Source: Sphingomonas sp. R647 (lineage in GTDB: Bacteria > Pseudomonadota > Alphaproteobacteria > Sphingomonadales > Sphingomonadaceae). From it: a stretch of 64,000 bases of DNA. Of this stretch, positions 52,508-61,600 are shown one piece after another (the first letter of the stretch is position 1; each line of letters opens with the position of its first letter). Location: contig NZ_JAIQXT010000004.1 in the NCBI RefSeq assembly GCF_020177055.1, forward strand, positions 474,719-538,718, read 5' to 3'. Both the position numbers and the translations under genes were made by a program. The notes beneath the pieces are model-generated. The model did not search any database and had not been told where the DNA came from. It saw nothing but the letters and a program-made list of their open reading frames with translations.

Positions 52508-53818
52508 TTAGAGCGCCACACCCGCCAGCGAATTGGGATCGGCCCGCACAACCTCCACTTCGATCAGATCGCCGATCGCCGCATCGGTCATCAGGTGCAC
52601 CGACTGAAGCCAGGGCGATTTGCCGAGCATTTGCCCCGGCAGCTTGCCCTTGCGCTCGATCAGCACCGAACAGGTGCGGCCTAATGTCGCGGCGTTGAAC
52701 GCGGCCTGATCGCGGTTGAGTGCGGCCTGCAGGCGCTGGAGGCGGTCGTCCATGACTTCCTCGGGTACCGCGCCGTCCATCTCCGCCGCCGGGGTGCCGG
52801 GGCGGGGCGAGTATTTGAAGCTGAAACACTGGGCATAGCCGACCGCGTCGACCAGGCTCAGCGTGTCCCGGAACTCCTCTTCGGTCTCGCCGGGGAAGCC
52901 GACGATGAAGTCGCCCGACAGCGCGATGTCGGGGCGGATGGCGCGGACGCGGTCGAGGATGCGCAGGTATGAATCGCGGCTGTGGCTGCGGTTCATGGCT
53001 TTCAGGATGCGGTCATTGCCCGCCTGCACCGGGAGATGGAGGAAAGGCATCAGCTTTGCGACCTCCGCATGCGCGCGGATCAGGCCTTCCTTCATGTCGT
53101 TGGGATGGCTGGTCGTGTAGCGGATGCGTGCGAGCCCCGAAATCTTGTCGAGCGCGGCGATCAGGCCGTGCAGGCCGGTGCCGGCGTCATCGTCCCACGC
53201 ATTGACGTTCTGGCCGAGCAGCGTGATCTCGCGCGCGCCGGCATCGACCAGCGACTTGGCCTCATCCACGATCGCGGCGAACGGGCGGCTGACCTCGGCG
53301 CCGCGCGTATAGGGGACGACGCAATAGGTGCAGAATTTGTCGCACCCTTCCTGCACCGTCAGGAACGCGGAGGGGCCGACGCGGCGGCGGCTGGGAAGCG
53401 CGCCGAACTTGCTGGCGGCGGGCATGTCGATGTCGGTCGCGGCGGTGCCGGAGGCGGCCTGGGCGATCAGGGCGGGCAAATTGTGATAGGCCTGTGGGCC
53501 GACGACCACGTCCACCTTGGCGCGGCGAATAATCTCGTCGCCTTCGGCCTGAGCGACGCACCCGGCGATAGCGATCATCGGGGCGGCGCGCTCGGCGTTG
53601 CGGGCCTTTTTGCGGAGGTGGCCGATGTCCGAATAGACGCGGTCGGTCGCCTTTTCGCGGATGTGACAGGTGTTGAGCACGACCAGATCGGCGCTGTCGG
53701 CATCCGCAGCGGCGGTCATGCCCTGTGCCGCCATCAGCTCGGCCATGCGCTCGCCGTCATAGACGTTCATCTGACAGCCGAAGGATTTGACGTGATAGGT
53801 CTTGGGGGTGGCGCTCAT
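52508..53818 (-). CDS. miaB: tRNA 2-methylthio-N6-isopentenyladenosine synthase
   Basis: 436 residues. An N-terminal UPF0004 domain with KSFGCQMNVYDGERM, NTCHIREKA and the third cysteine GCVAQAEG binds the auxiliary cluster. The radical SAM motif is EGCDKFCTYCVVP (near 158). A C-terminal TRAM domain follows (LIERKGKLPGQMLGKSPWLQ). It methylthiolates A37 of tRNAs reading UNN codons. The start at 53818 fits the family. It lies 80 bp from the divergent hisS. Confidence 0.96.
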   Translation of the reverse strand: MSATPKTYHVKSFGCQMNVYDGERMAELMAAQGMTAAADADSADLVVLNTCHIREKATDRVYSDIGHLRKKARNAERAAPMIAIAGCVAQAEGDEIIRRAKVDVVVGPQAYHNLPALIAQAASGTAATDIDMPAASKFGALPSRRRVGPSAFLTVQEGCDKFCTYCVVPYTRGAEVSRPFAAIVDEAKSLVDAGAREITLLGQNVNAWDDDAGTGLHGLIAALDKISGLARIRYTTSHPNDMKEGLIRAHAEVAKLMPFLHLPVQAGNDRILKAMNRSHSRDSYLRILDRVRAIRPDIALSGDFIVGFPGETEEEFRDTLSLVDAVGYAQCFSFKYSPRPGTPAAEMDGAVPEEVMDDRLQRLQAALNRDQAAFNAATLGRTCSVLIERKGKLPGQMLGKSPWLQSVHLMTDAAIGDLIEVEVVRADPNSLAGVAL

Positions 53819-53898
53819 GGCGCGGGCCTATAGTCGAAAGGGGGCGGTGCGTGAACAATCTTCCCTTCCGGCCCCCTAGCCAATAGAGACCCGCCCAC

Positions 53899-55209
53899 AT
53901 GGCACGGATCGAAACCCCCCGCCGCGTGCGCGGCACGCAGGATATTTTTGGCGACGAGCAGCGCCGCTTTGCGCGCGTGGTCGAGGCGTTCGAGCATGTG
54001 CGGCGGCTATACTGCTTCCAGCAGGTGCAAGTGCCGGTGTTCGAATCCACGGCGGTTTTCGCGCGCTCGATGGGCGAGACGTCGGACGTGGTGTCGAAGG
54101 AGATGTATACCTTCCCCGACCGCGGCGACGATCTGTTGACGCTGCGGCCCGAATTCACCGCGGGGATTTGCCGCGCGTACATCACCGAGGGGTGGCAGCA
54201 ATTCGCGCCGCTCAAGCTGACCACGCACGGCCCGGTGTTCCGCTACGAACGCCCGCAAAAGGGGCGGTACCGCCAGTTCCACCAGATCGACGCCGAGATC
54301 ATCGGCGCGGCGGAACCGCAGGCCGATGTCGAGCTGCTGACGATGGCCGACCAGCTGCTCAAGGAGCTGGGGATCGCCGAGGGCGTGACGCTGCAGCTCA
54401 ACACGCTGGGCGATGCTGAGACGCGCGAGGCGTGGCGCGCGGCGTTGGTGGCGCATTTCGAGGCGCATCGTGGGGAGTTGTCGGAGGACAGCCTGACGCG
54501 GCTCGAGAAGAACCCGATGCGGATTCTGGATTCGAAAGACCCGCGCGACCGGCCGGTTGCGGATTCGGCGCCGGACATCGATGCGTATCTGACCGATGAA
54601 GCGCGGGCTTTTTTCGACGCAGTGACCAGCGGGCTGGATGCGGCAGGCGTCGCGTGGACGCGCAACGCGCGGCTGGTGCGCGGGCTCGACTATTACCGCC
54701 ACACTGCGTTCGAGTTCGTCACCGACCGGCTGGGAGCGCAGGGCACGGTGCTGGCCGGTGGGCGCTATGACGGGCTGATCGGCAATCTCGGCGGGCCGGA
54801 GACGCCGGGCGTGGGCTGGGCCGCCGGGATCGAGCGGTTGGGGATGTTGCTCGATCCCCCGCCCATTCGCGTGCCTGAGTTGCTGTTCATCGCTGCAAAC
54901 GACGAGTCACGCCTCCTCACCAGCGAACTACTCGCTCTCGCTCGAGCAGGCGGCATCGAAGCGAATATGGCGTTTAAGGGATCTGCTAAAAAGCAATTCG
55001 AGAAGGCGAAGCGCGACCTCAGCGCCGCCCGAGTTGTTAGTGTTGAGGCAAATGCGGACGCCTCAGCGATCGGGTCATTTCGCCTTCAAAATCTTTGGTA
55101 TGAAGCAGCACCTGTCCGCGCCCGTTTAAAAGAAGTCGTCGAGGCAAACTTCGTCTTTGATGATAACGCGGAAACCCGCGTCATTTCGCTGTTGAAGCGT
55201 AAACGGTGA
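53899..55209 (+). CDS. hisS: Histidyl-tRNA synthetase with divergent, low-GC C-terminus
   Basis: 436 residues. The class II catalytic core carries [18 protein letters not shown] at the start, [13 protein letters not shown], and the histidine-specific [14 protein letters not shown] and [14 protein letters not shown] with [12 protein letters not shown]. After residue 330 the sequence changes: the anticodon-binding domain is only loosely family-like ([20 protein letters not shown]) and its DNA is about 54% GC by hand count of 54901-55200, against about 73% just before. The stop overlaps the prfA GTG by four bases, so the two are coupled. The core assignment is firm; the tail is unusual. Confidence 0.93.
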   Translation: MARIETPRRVRGTQDIFGDEQRRFARVVEAFEHVRRLYCFQQVQVPVFESTAVFARSMGETSDVVSKEMYTFPDRGDDLLTLRPEFTAGICRAYITEGWQQFAPLKLTTHGPVFRYERPQKGRYRQFHQIDAEIIGAAEPQADVELLTMADQLLKELGIAEGVTLQLNTLGDAETREAWRAALVAHFEAHRGELSEDSLTRLEKNPMRILDSKDPRDRPVADSAPDIDAYLTDEARAFFDAVTSGLDAAGVAWTRNARLVRGLDYYRHTAFEFVTDRLGAQGTVLAGGRYDGLIGNLGGPETPGVGWAAGIERLGMLLDPPPIRVPELLFIAANDESRLLTSELLALARAGGIEANMAFKGSAKKQFEKAKRDLSAARVVSVEANADASAIGSFRLQNLWYEAAPVRARLKEVVEANFVFDDNAETRVISLLKRKR

Positions 55210-56279
55210 CCCGCATCTCCCCCGAGCGGATCGCGCAGATCGAGGCGCGGCGGGATGAGCTGTCGGCGATGATGGCGACCGGTGACCTGCCGTCGGATCG
55301 CTTCGTCGCGGTGTCCAAGGAATATGCCGAGCTGGAGCCGGTCGCGGCGGCGGCGGGCGAGGTCCGGCGGCTGCGCGCCGAGGCGGTGAGCCTGGCGGCG
55401 ATGACGCGCGACGCCGACGCCGAGCTGCGCGCGATGGCGGGCGAGGAATTGCGCGCGAACGAGGCGGCGCTGGCGCAGGCCGACCACCGCCTCGCGCTGG
55501 CGCTGTTGCCGCGCGACGCGGCGGACGAGCGCGCGGCGATGCTCGAAATCCGCGCCGGGACCGGCGGGGACGAGGCCGGGCTGTTCGCGGGCGACCTGCT
55601 GCGCATGTACACCCGCTATGCCGAGCGGCAGGGGTGGAAGGTTGAGTTGATCTCTGCGTCCACCTCGGAAGCCGGGGGCTATAAGGAAGTCGTCGCCAGT
55701 GTCGCGGGCAAGGGCGTGTTCGCCAAGCTGAAGTTTGAGAGCGGCGTGCATCGCGTCCAGCGCGTGCCGGTGACCGAAAGCGGCGGGCGCATCCACACCT
55801 CCGCCGCGACCGTCGCCGTGCTGCCCGAAGCCGAAGAGGTCGATGTCGACATCCGGAATGAGGATCTGCGCATCGACATCTATCGCGCGTCGGGCGCGGG
55901 CGGGCAGCACGTCAACACCACCGACTCCGCGGTGCGGCTGACGCATATTCCGACCGGGCTGGTGGTGATCCAGCAGGATCAGCGGTCGCAGCACAAGAAC
56001 CGCGACAAGGCGATGCAGGTGCTGCGCACGCGGCTGTACGAGCTGGAGCGCGAGCGGCTGGCGAGTGAGCGCTCGGGCGCGCGCAAGTCGATGGTGGGCT
56101 CTGGCGACCGGTCGGAGCGGATCCGCACGTATAACTTCCCGCAGGGGCGGGTGACCGACCACCGCATCAACCTGACCCTCCACCGCCTGCCCGAGATCCT
56201 CGAAGGCGAGATGGACGAACTGGTCGGCGCGCTGGTGTCCGAGGATGAGGCGGAGCGGCTGGCGGCGCTGGATTCGTGA
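55206..56279 (+). CDS. prfA: Peptide chain release factor 1
   Basis: 357 residues, GTG start coupled to hisS. The GGQ motif ([17 protein letters not shown], near 231) catalyses peptide release, and PVT ([17 protein letters not shown], near 188) sits at the stop-codon-reading position of RF1. The N-terminal helical domain lies in residues 1-100. RF1 reads UAA and UAG. prmC, which methylates the glutamine of GGQ, is the next gene, so the pair forms a functional unit, though a repeat element lies between. Confidence 0.96.
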   Translation: MTRISPERIAQIEARRDELSAMMATGDLPSDRFVAVSKEYAELEPVAAAAGEVRRLRAEAVSLAAMTRDADAELRAMAGEELRANEAALAQADHRLALALLPRDAADERAAMLEIRAGTGGDEAGLFAGDLLRMYTRYAERQGWKVELISASTSEAGGYKEVVASVAGKGVFAKLKFESGVHRVQRVPVTESGGRIHTSAATVAVLPEAEEVDVDIRNEDLRIDIYRASGAGGQHVNTTDSAVRLTHIPTGLVVIQQDQRSQHKNRDKAMQVLRTRLYELERERLASERSGARKSMVGSGDRSERIRTYNFPQGRVTDHRINLTLHRLPEILEGEMDELVGALVSEDEAERLAALDS

Positions 56280-56303
56280 GATTGGGCGGTCGTTCCAGCA
56301 GTT

Positions 56304-56410
56304 GTCACCCCGGCCTTGTGCCGGGGTCCACCGGGAGGCTGGGCGCGAAGCAAGAGGCTCAATCGCAGGAAGCGCGGCACCGTGGACCCCGGCACAAGGC
56401 CGGGGTGACG
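56304..56410. repeat. Composite palindrome unit, family A, 107-bp form (inverted copy)
   Basis: Same element as 52394-52500 in opposite orientation (about seven differences in 106 bp). It fills most of the prfA-prmC gap and stops 12 bases before the chosen prmC start, close to where the ribosome-binding site should be. Confidence 0.88.
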
Positions 56411-56422
56411 AGGTAGTTGGTG

Positions 56423-57256
56423 GTGAGCGAGCGAATGGTCCGCGCAGCCATTGCCAACGCGGCTTCGCGCATTGCCTCCGCCACGCCGCGGCTCGATGCT
56501 GAGCTATTGATGGCGCATGCACTGGGGGTGTCGCATCAGGATTTGCTGCTCAAGCATCTGGGCGATCCCGCTCCGGCCAGCTTCGATGCACTGGTCCAAC
56601 GCCGCCTGAACCACGAGCCGGTCGCCTACATCACCGGCTCACGCGGCTTCTGGAGCGTCGAGATTGGCGTCGGCCCAGGCGTGCTGGTGCCGCGCGCCGA
56701 CAGCGAGACGCTGATCGAGGCAGGGGTGGCGCATTTCGTCGGAACGGACGGCCCCAAGCGTGTGCTGGACCTCGGCACCGGGCCAGGGACGTTGTTGCTG
56801 GCGGCACTGGCGGAGTGGCCCGACGCGACGGGGCTCGGTGTCGACGCGTCGGATATCTCGATCGACTATGCGCGCGCCAACGCCGACGCTCTGGGCATTG
56901 CATCGCGGGTAGATCTGCGGCGCGGCGACTGGGCCCACGACGTCGACGGCCAGTTCGACCTGATCCTGTGCAACCCGCCATATATCGGCATCGCCGAGGA
57001 ACTGGGGCCGGAAGTGCGCGACCATGAGCCACCCTCCGCCCTGATCGCGGGTGCCGATGGGCTGGACGACTACCGCCGGATCATTCCCGACCTCCCCCGC
57101 CTGCTCGCGCCGGGCGGGATCGCGGTGCTGGAGATCGGCTGGACGCAGGCCGAGGCGGTGTCGCAACTGATGCGCGCTGCGGGGCTCGACCCGGTTCTGC
57201 ACCACGACCTGGGCGGGCGGCCGCGGGCGGTTGCGGCCAAAATGCCGCTAAGTTGA
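56423..57256 (+). CDS. prmC: Peptide chain release factor N5-glutamine methyltransferase
   Basis: 277 residues from a GTG at 56423 (MSERMVRAAI); an ATG at 56435 is in frame and equally defensible. A helical N-terminal domain (DAELLMAHALGVSHQDLLLK) precedes the Rossmann methyltransferase with RVLDLGTGPGTLLLAAL and the catalytic NPPY (LCNPPYIG, near 183). It methylates the GGQ glutamine of release factors. No clear Shine-Dalgarno is visible, probably because a repeat inserted just upstream. Confidence 0.95.
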   Translation: MSERMVRAAIANAASRIASATPRLDAELLMAHALGVSHQDLLLKHLGDPAPASFDALVQRRLNHEPVAYITGSRGFWSVEIGVGPGVLVPRADSETLIEAGVAHFVGTDGPKRVLDLGTGPGTLLLAALAEWPDATGLGVDASDISIDYARANADALGIASRVDLRRGDWAHDVDGQFDLILCNPPYIGIAEELGPEVRDHEPPSALIAGADGLDDYRRIIPDLPRLLAPGGIAVLEIGWTQAEAVSQLMRAAGLDPVLHHDLGGRPRAVAAKMPLS

Positions 57257-57513
57257 ACTATCGCTGCGCCGAACCAAGATAGGGCTTGGAGATTATTGCC
57301 GTGCGGGCTAAAGATAACTCCGGGGCAGGCACCAGCAACCTAAATCGTTGAAAAGGTTTGCCGACCCAATTCAAGGCATGCGCGCTGCTGATTGTCCGGC
57401 AGCCATGCGAGAGCCGTTTCGATCCGAAGGATCGTGACGGCGTGCGGTGTAACACGCATCCGGGATCGCTGTTTGACCGATGGCGGATTGAGTAAGGACA
57501 GGACACACAGACG

Positions 57514-58353
57514 TTGATAAACAATCGTCAGGCGAACAACGGTCGCCGTCGCGGTCGTGGTGGCCAGCGCCAGCAGGGCGGCGGCAATCCCAACCAGGGC
57601 AACCGGATCGACAATCGCGCACGTGGCAATGCCGCGCAGCTGCTTGAGAAATACAAGAACCTTGCTCGCGACGCACAATTGGCGGGCGACCGGGTGAACA
57701 CCGAATATTACCTTCAGTTCGCCGATCATTATTTCCGCGTGCTGGCCGAAACGCGCTCGCGCTTCGAGGAACAGAATCCGCAACAGCGCCGTCAGCGCGA
57801 CGAGTTCGACGGCGACGAGGATGAGTTCGACGGTGAGGACGGCAATCGCGGCCAGGACGGCGACTTCGGCGACGAGGGCGATGAGCAGTCCGAGCGTCCG
57901 GTGCGCAACGAGCGTTCCGACCGCAACGACCGCAACGACCGCAACGACCGCCGCCCGAACCGCGATCGCGATCAGGCTCCGCGTGATCAGGCCCCGCGTG
58001 AGCATGTGCCCCGCGATCAGGCCCCCCGCGAAAACGCGCCGCGTGATCGTGACGGACGTGACCGCGACGGCCGCAACCGTGACCGTGACGCGCGCCGCGA
58101 ACGTCAGCCGCGTGGCGTTGAGGGCGAAGTGGCTCCGGTCGCTGCGAACGAAGACGAAGCTCCGGCCGAGGACGGTCGCCGCGCGCGCCGTGGGCGTCCG
58201 CGCCGCGACGAAGCGAGCAGTGATACCGGCCATGGTGCCGAGATTGCGGCAGTGCTGCCCCCGGCGCTGGGCGTCGAGGGCGAGGTGGTCGAGGTCAAGC
58301 CGCGCCGCCGCCGCGTGAAGAAGGATGAGGGCGAACCGGCTGCGGCCGAATAA
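57514..58353 (+). CDS. DUF4167 domain protein
   Basis: 279 residues, TTG start giving MINNRQANNGRRRGRGGQRQ. The DUF4167 domain spans about 1-85 with LEKYKNLARDAQLAGDRVNT and EYYLQFADHYFRVLAE. After it comes a long disordered, highly charged tail with arginine/aspartate repeats (RNDRNDRNDRR, RDQAPRDQAPREH and variants). Such proteins are found across alphaproteobacteria, and the basic RGG-like start suggests RNA binding; the function is not known. The gene-free 257 bp before it must hold its promoter. A strong terminator follows. Confidence 0.9.
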   Translation: MINNRQANNGRRRGRGGQRQQGGGNPNQGNRIDNRARGNAAQLLEKYKNLARDAQLAGDRVNTEYYLQFADHYFRVLAETRSRFEEQNPQQRRQRDEFDGDEDEFDGEDGNRGQDGDFGDEGDEQSERPVRNERSDRNDRNDRNDRRPNRDRDQAPRDQAPREHVPRDQAPRENAPRDRDGRDRDGRNRDRDARRERQPRGVEGEVAPVAANEDEAPAEDGRRARRGRPRRDEASSDTGHGAEIAAVLPPALGVEGEVVEVKPRRRRVKKDEGEPAAAE

Positions 58354-58379
58354 GCGCTCTCCACTTCGACGAAAAAATA

Positions 58380-58412
58380 AAGGCCGGTCCGTGACTTACG
58401 GGCCGGCCTTTT
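58380..58412 (+). terminator. Terminator after the DUF4167 gene
   Basis: AAGGCCGGTCCGT pairs with ACGGGCCGGCCTT (13 bp with one G-U), loop of five, followed by TTCGTTGTT. A typical intrinsic terminator 27 bases after the stop. Confidence 0.85.
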
Positions 58413-58489
58413 CGTTGTTGGTGCCCTTAACCGTTGACATGGCGCGCCCGTTGACGATGGTGCGCACACCAGATCGAAGGGGAAATGCG

Positions 58490-59866
58490 ATGCGGCGTTT
58501 GACGTTGGCACTTGCGGCTGGAGCCGCGCTTTCCGGGACGATACTGGCGCTGCCCGCCTTCGCCCAGTCCGCCCAAGCGCCGCAGGCCCCAAGCGCCCAG
58601 GGCGAGGTCGCGGTCACCATCTACAACAACAATCTGGCACTGGTGCAGGACAAGCGCGAACTGCGCCTGCCCGCGGGCAAGTCGAAACAGGATTTCCCCG
58701 ATGTGTCGGGACAGATCCGGCCCGAGACGGTGACGATCGGCGCGCCCGGCGCGACCATCGTCGAACAGAATTTCGACTTCGACCTGCTCACCCCCGAAGC
58801 GCTGATGGAAAAGGCAGTCGGCCAGGCCGTCACCGTGGTGCGCGGCGGCCAGAACCTGCCCGCCAAAATCCTCGCCTATAATGACGGCACCGTGGTCGAG
58901 ATCGGCGGACGGATCGAGGTGCTGGGCAAGGACGACCGGGTGATCTTCCCGTCGCTGCCCCCATCCTTGCGCGCGCGGCCGACGCTGTCGGTGACGCTGG
59001 ACGCCGATGCGGCGGGCGCGCGGCCGGTAACGCTCAGCTACCTGACCTATGGGATGGGCTGGAAGTCCGACTATGTCGCGCTGTTCGATGAGAAGGCGGG
59101 CAAGATCGACGTTCAGGGCTGGCTGACCCTGACCAACAATAGCGGCGTCACCTACACCAACGCCAACACATTGCTGGTCGCGGGTGCGGTCGGCGGCGGC
59201 GGGCGCGGCATGGGGTCGGTGATGGTGCCGGGCACCGAAACCGCGGGCCGCGAGCGGATCGGCGACTTCTATGTCTATCCGATTCCCGGCCGCACCACGA
59301 TCGCGCAGCGCCAGCAAAAGCAGGTCAGCTTCCTCGATGTCGCGGGCGCGCCGGCGGCGAAAGCCTATGCCTATCGCAACCCCTGGCTCGGTCGACAGGA
59401 TCAGGCGCGCAGCGTCGACACGGTGCTGCGCTTCTCGTCCTCGGCTGAGGGCGGCCTTGGCGACGCGCTGCCCGCCGGGACGGTCCGCATCTATATGCGC
59501 GACGCGCGCGGTGCGCCGCAGTTCATCGGCGAGAATGCGATCCCGCACACCCCGATGGGATCGCGGCTGGCGATCAAGACTGGCGAAGCGTTCGACGTGA
59601 AGGTCAAGGCGGTGGTCCAGACCCGCGAGCGCGCCGGATCGAACAAGTGGCGCACGACGATGGTCTATACGCTGACCAACGCCCGGCCCGACGCCGTAGT
59701 GGTCGAACTGTCGCAGGGCGGGCTCGACAGCTGGTGGAAGGATACGCGGATCCTGGAAGAGACCCAGGCGAGCGAACGCGTCAATTCCGATGAGGCGCTG
59801 TGGAAGGTGAGCGTCCCCGCCAATGGCGAGGCGACGCTGACCGCGACCTTCGAAACGCGTTACTGA
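58490..59866 (+). CDS. DUF4139 domain protein (first of two)
   Basis: 458 residues from ATG 58490, with AGGGGAAA upstream. Signal peptide ending AFAQ, then a long beta-sandwich protein with AVTIYNNNLALVQDKRELRL at the start, LSYLTYGMGWKSDYVALFDE and the final PANGEATLTATFETRY. That is the DUF4139 pattern (mucoidy-inhibitor-A-like). The surface protein role is unknown. It is followed in tandem by a second DUF4139 protein 10 bases later. Confidence 0.88.
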   Translation: MRRLTLALAAGAALSGTILALPAFAQSAQAPQAPSAQGEVAVTIYNNNLALVQDKRELRLPAGKSKQDFPDVSGQIRPETVTIGAPGATIVEQNFDFDLLTPEALMEKAVGQAVTVVRGGQNLPAKILAYNDGTVVEIGGRIEVLGKDDRVIFPSLPPSLRARPTLSVTLDADAAGARPVTLSYLTYGMGWKSDYVALFDEKAGKIDVQGWLTLTNNSGVTYTNANTLLVAGAVGGGGRGMGSVMVPGTETAGRERIGDFYVYPIPGRTTIAQRQQKQVSFLDVAGAPAAKAYAYRNPWLGRQDQARSVDTVLRFSSSAEGGLGDALPAGTVRIYMRDARGAPQFIGENAIPHTPMGSRLAIKTGEAFDVKVKAVVQTRERAGSNKWRTTMVYTLTNARPDAVVVELSQGGLDSWWKDTRILEETQASERVNSDEALWKVSVPANGEATLTATFETRY

Positions 59867-59876
59867 GAAGCGGCCG

Positions 59877-61436
59877 GTGCGCCGCGCCGCCTTGTTGCTG
59901 ATCGCGACCGCGCTCGCCGGGACGGGCGGGGCGCATGCGCAGAGCGTGCAGACTTCCGCCGGACCCGATTCGGTCGGGGTCACCATCTATCGTGCGCCCA
60001 ATCGCGGCTCTGACGAGAAGATCAATCTCGACTGGCTCGGCGGCTACGCGCTGATCACCGAGACGCGGACGGTAACGATCCCCGCCGGCCGCGCAGTGAT
60101 CCGGTTCGAGGGGGTGGCGTCGGGGATCCTGCCCGAAAGCGCGATCGTCACGGGATTGCCTGAGGGCGCGCGCGAGAAAAATCTCGACGGCGATCTGCTG
60201 TCGGCCGGGAGTCTGTACAGCCGCGGCTATGCCCGACCGGTGACGCTGCGCCGGACGCGCGACGGCAAGACCGTGGAGGAGCGCGCTGTGATCCGCTCCG
60301 GCCCGGCGGGCGCGGCGATCGTCGAGACGACACGCGGGATCGAGGTGCTGAACTGCGGCCCGACCGAAGATGCGATCGTCTATGACGCGGTGCCGCAGGG
60401 TCTGTCTGCGAAACCCACGCTGTCGGTCGAGACCGAATCGCCGCAGGGCGGGACCGCGACGATCACGCTGTCCTATCTCGCCTGGGGATTCGATTGGCAG
60501 GCGAACTATGTCGCGACGTTGCGGGACGGCGGCGGCACCGCGGCTGGCGTGCGGACGGCGGACCTGTTCGCCTGGGTGACCTTGGCCAGCACCGACATGA
60601 CCAGCTTTGCCGACGCCGAAACGATGGTGGTGGCGGGCAAGGTCAACCGCACGACCGGCCGGACGGCCAACCCATTCGAGAGCGCCGAGTCGTTCGAATT
60701 CCGCTGCTATCTGCCCGAAGGTGGCGGGAACATCCCGCCGCCTCCGCCACCACCCCCTGCGCCGCCGCCGCCCCCACCCCCGATGATGGCCGCACCGATG
60801 GCGCGTGAGGAAATCGTCGTAACGGGCGCGCGGATGCGGATGGCGGTTCAGGAAGATCTCGGCGACCTCAAGGCCTATCGCATTCCTGATCGCACCACCG
60901 TCGCGGGTAAGGCGCAGAAGCAGGTGGCGATGCTGGCGAAGGATGCCGTGCCAGTGCGCATCATCTACGCGTCCGAAATCGGGTTCCGGGGTGCGGAGCA
61001 GCCGCAGATCCTGCTGCGCGCAATGAACAAGGAAAGCGATCGGCTGGGGCTGCCGCTGCCCGCCGGGCCGGTCGCGCTGTTCGAGCGGCAGGGTGAGCGG
61101 TCATTACTAATCGACGAATCGAGCACCGACGACAAGGCGGTGGGCGAGGAGGTCGAGGTCAAGTTCCCGGCGACCGCCAATGTGACCCTGGAGCTCAAGC
61201 AGCAGCAGCCCAAATCGCGCCGCTACGCATTCGAGCTGATCGTGCGCAACGCCAACCCGTTCCCGGTGCAGTTCGAGGGCGAGTTCAACATCGACCCGTC
61301 GCTGATGCGCGGGGCCAGCGTCAAGCTGGGCAAGAAGGATGGCCGCACTTTATGGGCGGTAACGGTGCCGGCGAACGGATCGCAGACGCTGAGCTATAAG
61401 GTGCAGCTGCCGCCCCCGCCCAAGCCGCAGCGTTAG
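59877..61436 (+). CDS. DUF4139 domain protein with Pro-rich linker and TonB-box-like motif
   Basis: 519 residues, GTG start, signal peptide ending AHAQ. The DUF4139 core is visible through ITLSYLAWGFDWQANYVATL and the C-terminal TVPANGSQTLSYKVQLP. In the middle (near residues 286-303) a run of prolines of about 16 positions is followed by MAREEIVVTGARMRM, which looks like the IVVTG segment found at the start of TonB-dependent receptor plugs. Both DUF4139 genes make a two-gene unit. The stop codon TAG lies in the outer arm of a family C palindrome. Confidence 0.85.
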   Translation: MRRAALLLIATALAGTGGAHAQSVQTSAGPDSVGVTIYRAPNRGSDEKINLDWLGGYALITETRTVTIPAGRAVIRFEGVASGILPESAIVTGLPEGAREKNLDGDLLSAGSLYSRGYARPVTLRRTRDGKTVEERAVIRSGPAGAAIVETTRGIEVLNCGPTEDAIVYDAVPQGLSAKPTLSVETESPQGGTATITLSYLAWGFDWQANYVATLRDGGGTAAGVRTADLFAWVTLASTDMTSFADAETMVVAGKVNRTTGRTANPFESAESFEFRCYLPEGGGNIPPPPPPPPAPPPPPPPMMAAPMAREEIVVTGARMRMAVQEDLGDLKAYRIPDRTTVAGKAQKQVAMLAKDAVPVRIIYASEIGFRGAEQPQILLRAMNKESDRLGLPLPAGPVALFERQGERSLLIDESSTDDKAVGEEVEVKFPATANVTLELKQQQPKSRRYAFELIVRNANPFPVQFEGEFNIDPSLMRGASVKLGKKDGRTLWAVTVPANGSQTLSYKVQLPPPPKPQR

Positions 61437-61600
61437 AGTCGTTTTCAGCAAAGCTGAATCGGCACCGGCCCGCTCCCCCACGGGGTCCCCGCAAAGTAGT
61501 ACTTTGCGGGGCTACCCGCACCCGGCCACCCAACGACAGTGTATTCTATGGGTGGCCGGATGGGGGAGCGGGCCGGTGCCGCCTAACTGAAACGACTCTA
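61434..61600. repeat. Family C palindrome interrupted by a nested palindrome
   Basis: Reverse-orientation copy of 10590-10673 with outer arms TAGAGTCGTTTTCAG and CTGAAACGACTCTA that contain the stop codons of both convergent genes. The left inner arm is split after GCTCCCCCA by 40 bp (61481-61520). Together the arms would make a strong bidirectional terminator. Confidence 0.85.
61481..61520. mobile_element. 40-bp nested palindrome inside family C repeat
   Basis: The 40 bases absent from the intact copy at 10590-10673 contain CCCCGCAAAGT/ACTTTGCGGGG, an 11-bp perfect stem with 3-base loop, and GGGT/ACCC outside. It looks like an inserted element. A short CAC may be duplicated at its ends, too short to be sure. 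Confidence 0.65.

Noticed and set aside
57258..57513. Small gene between prmC and the DUF4167 gene
   Set aside because: Open frames there have no start signal and no family resemblance; the space is better explained as promoter and leader.
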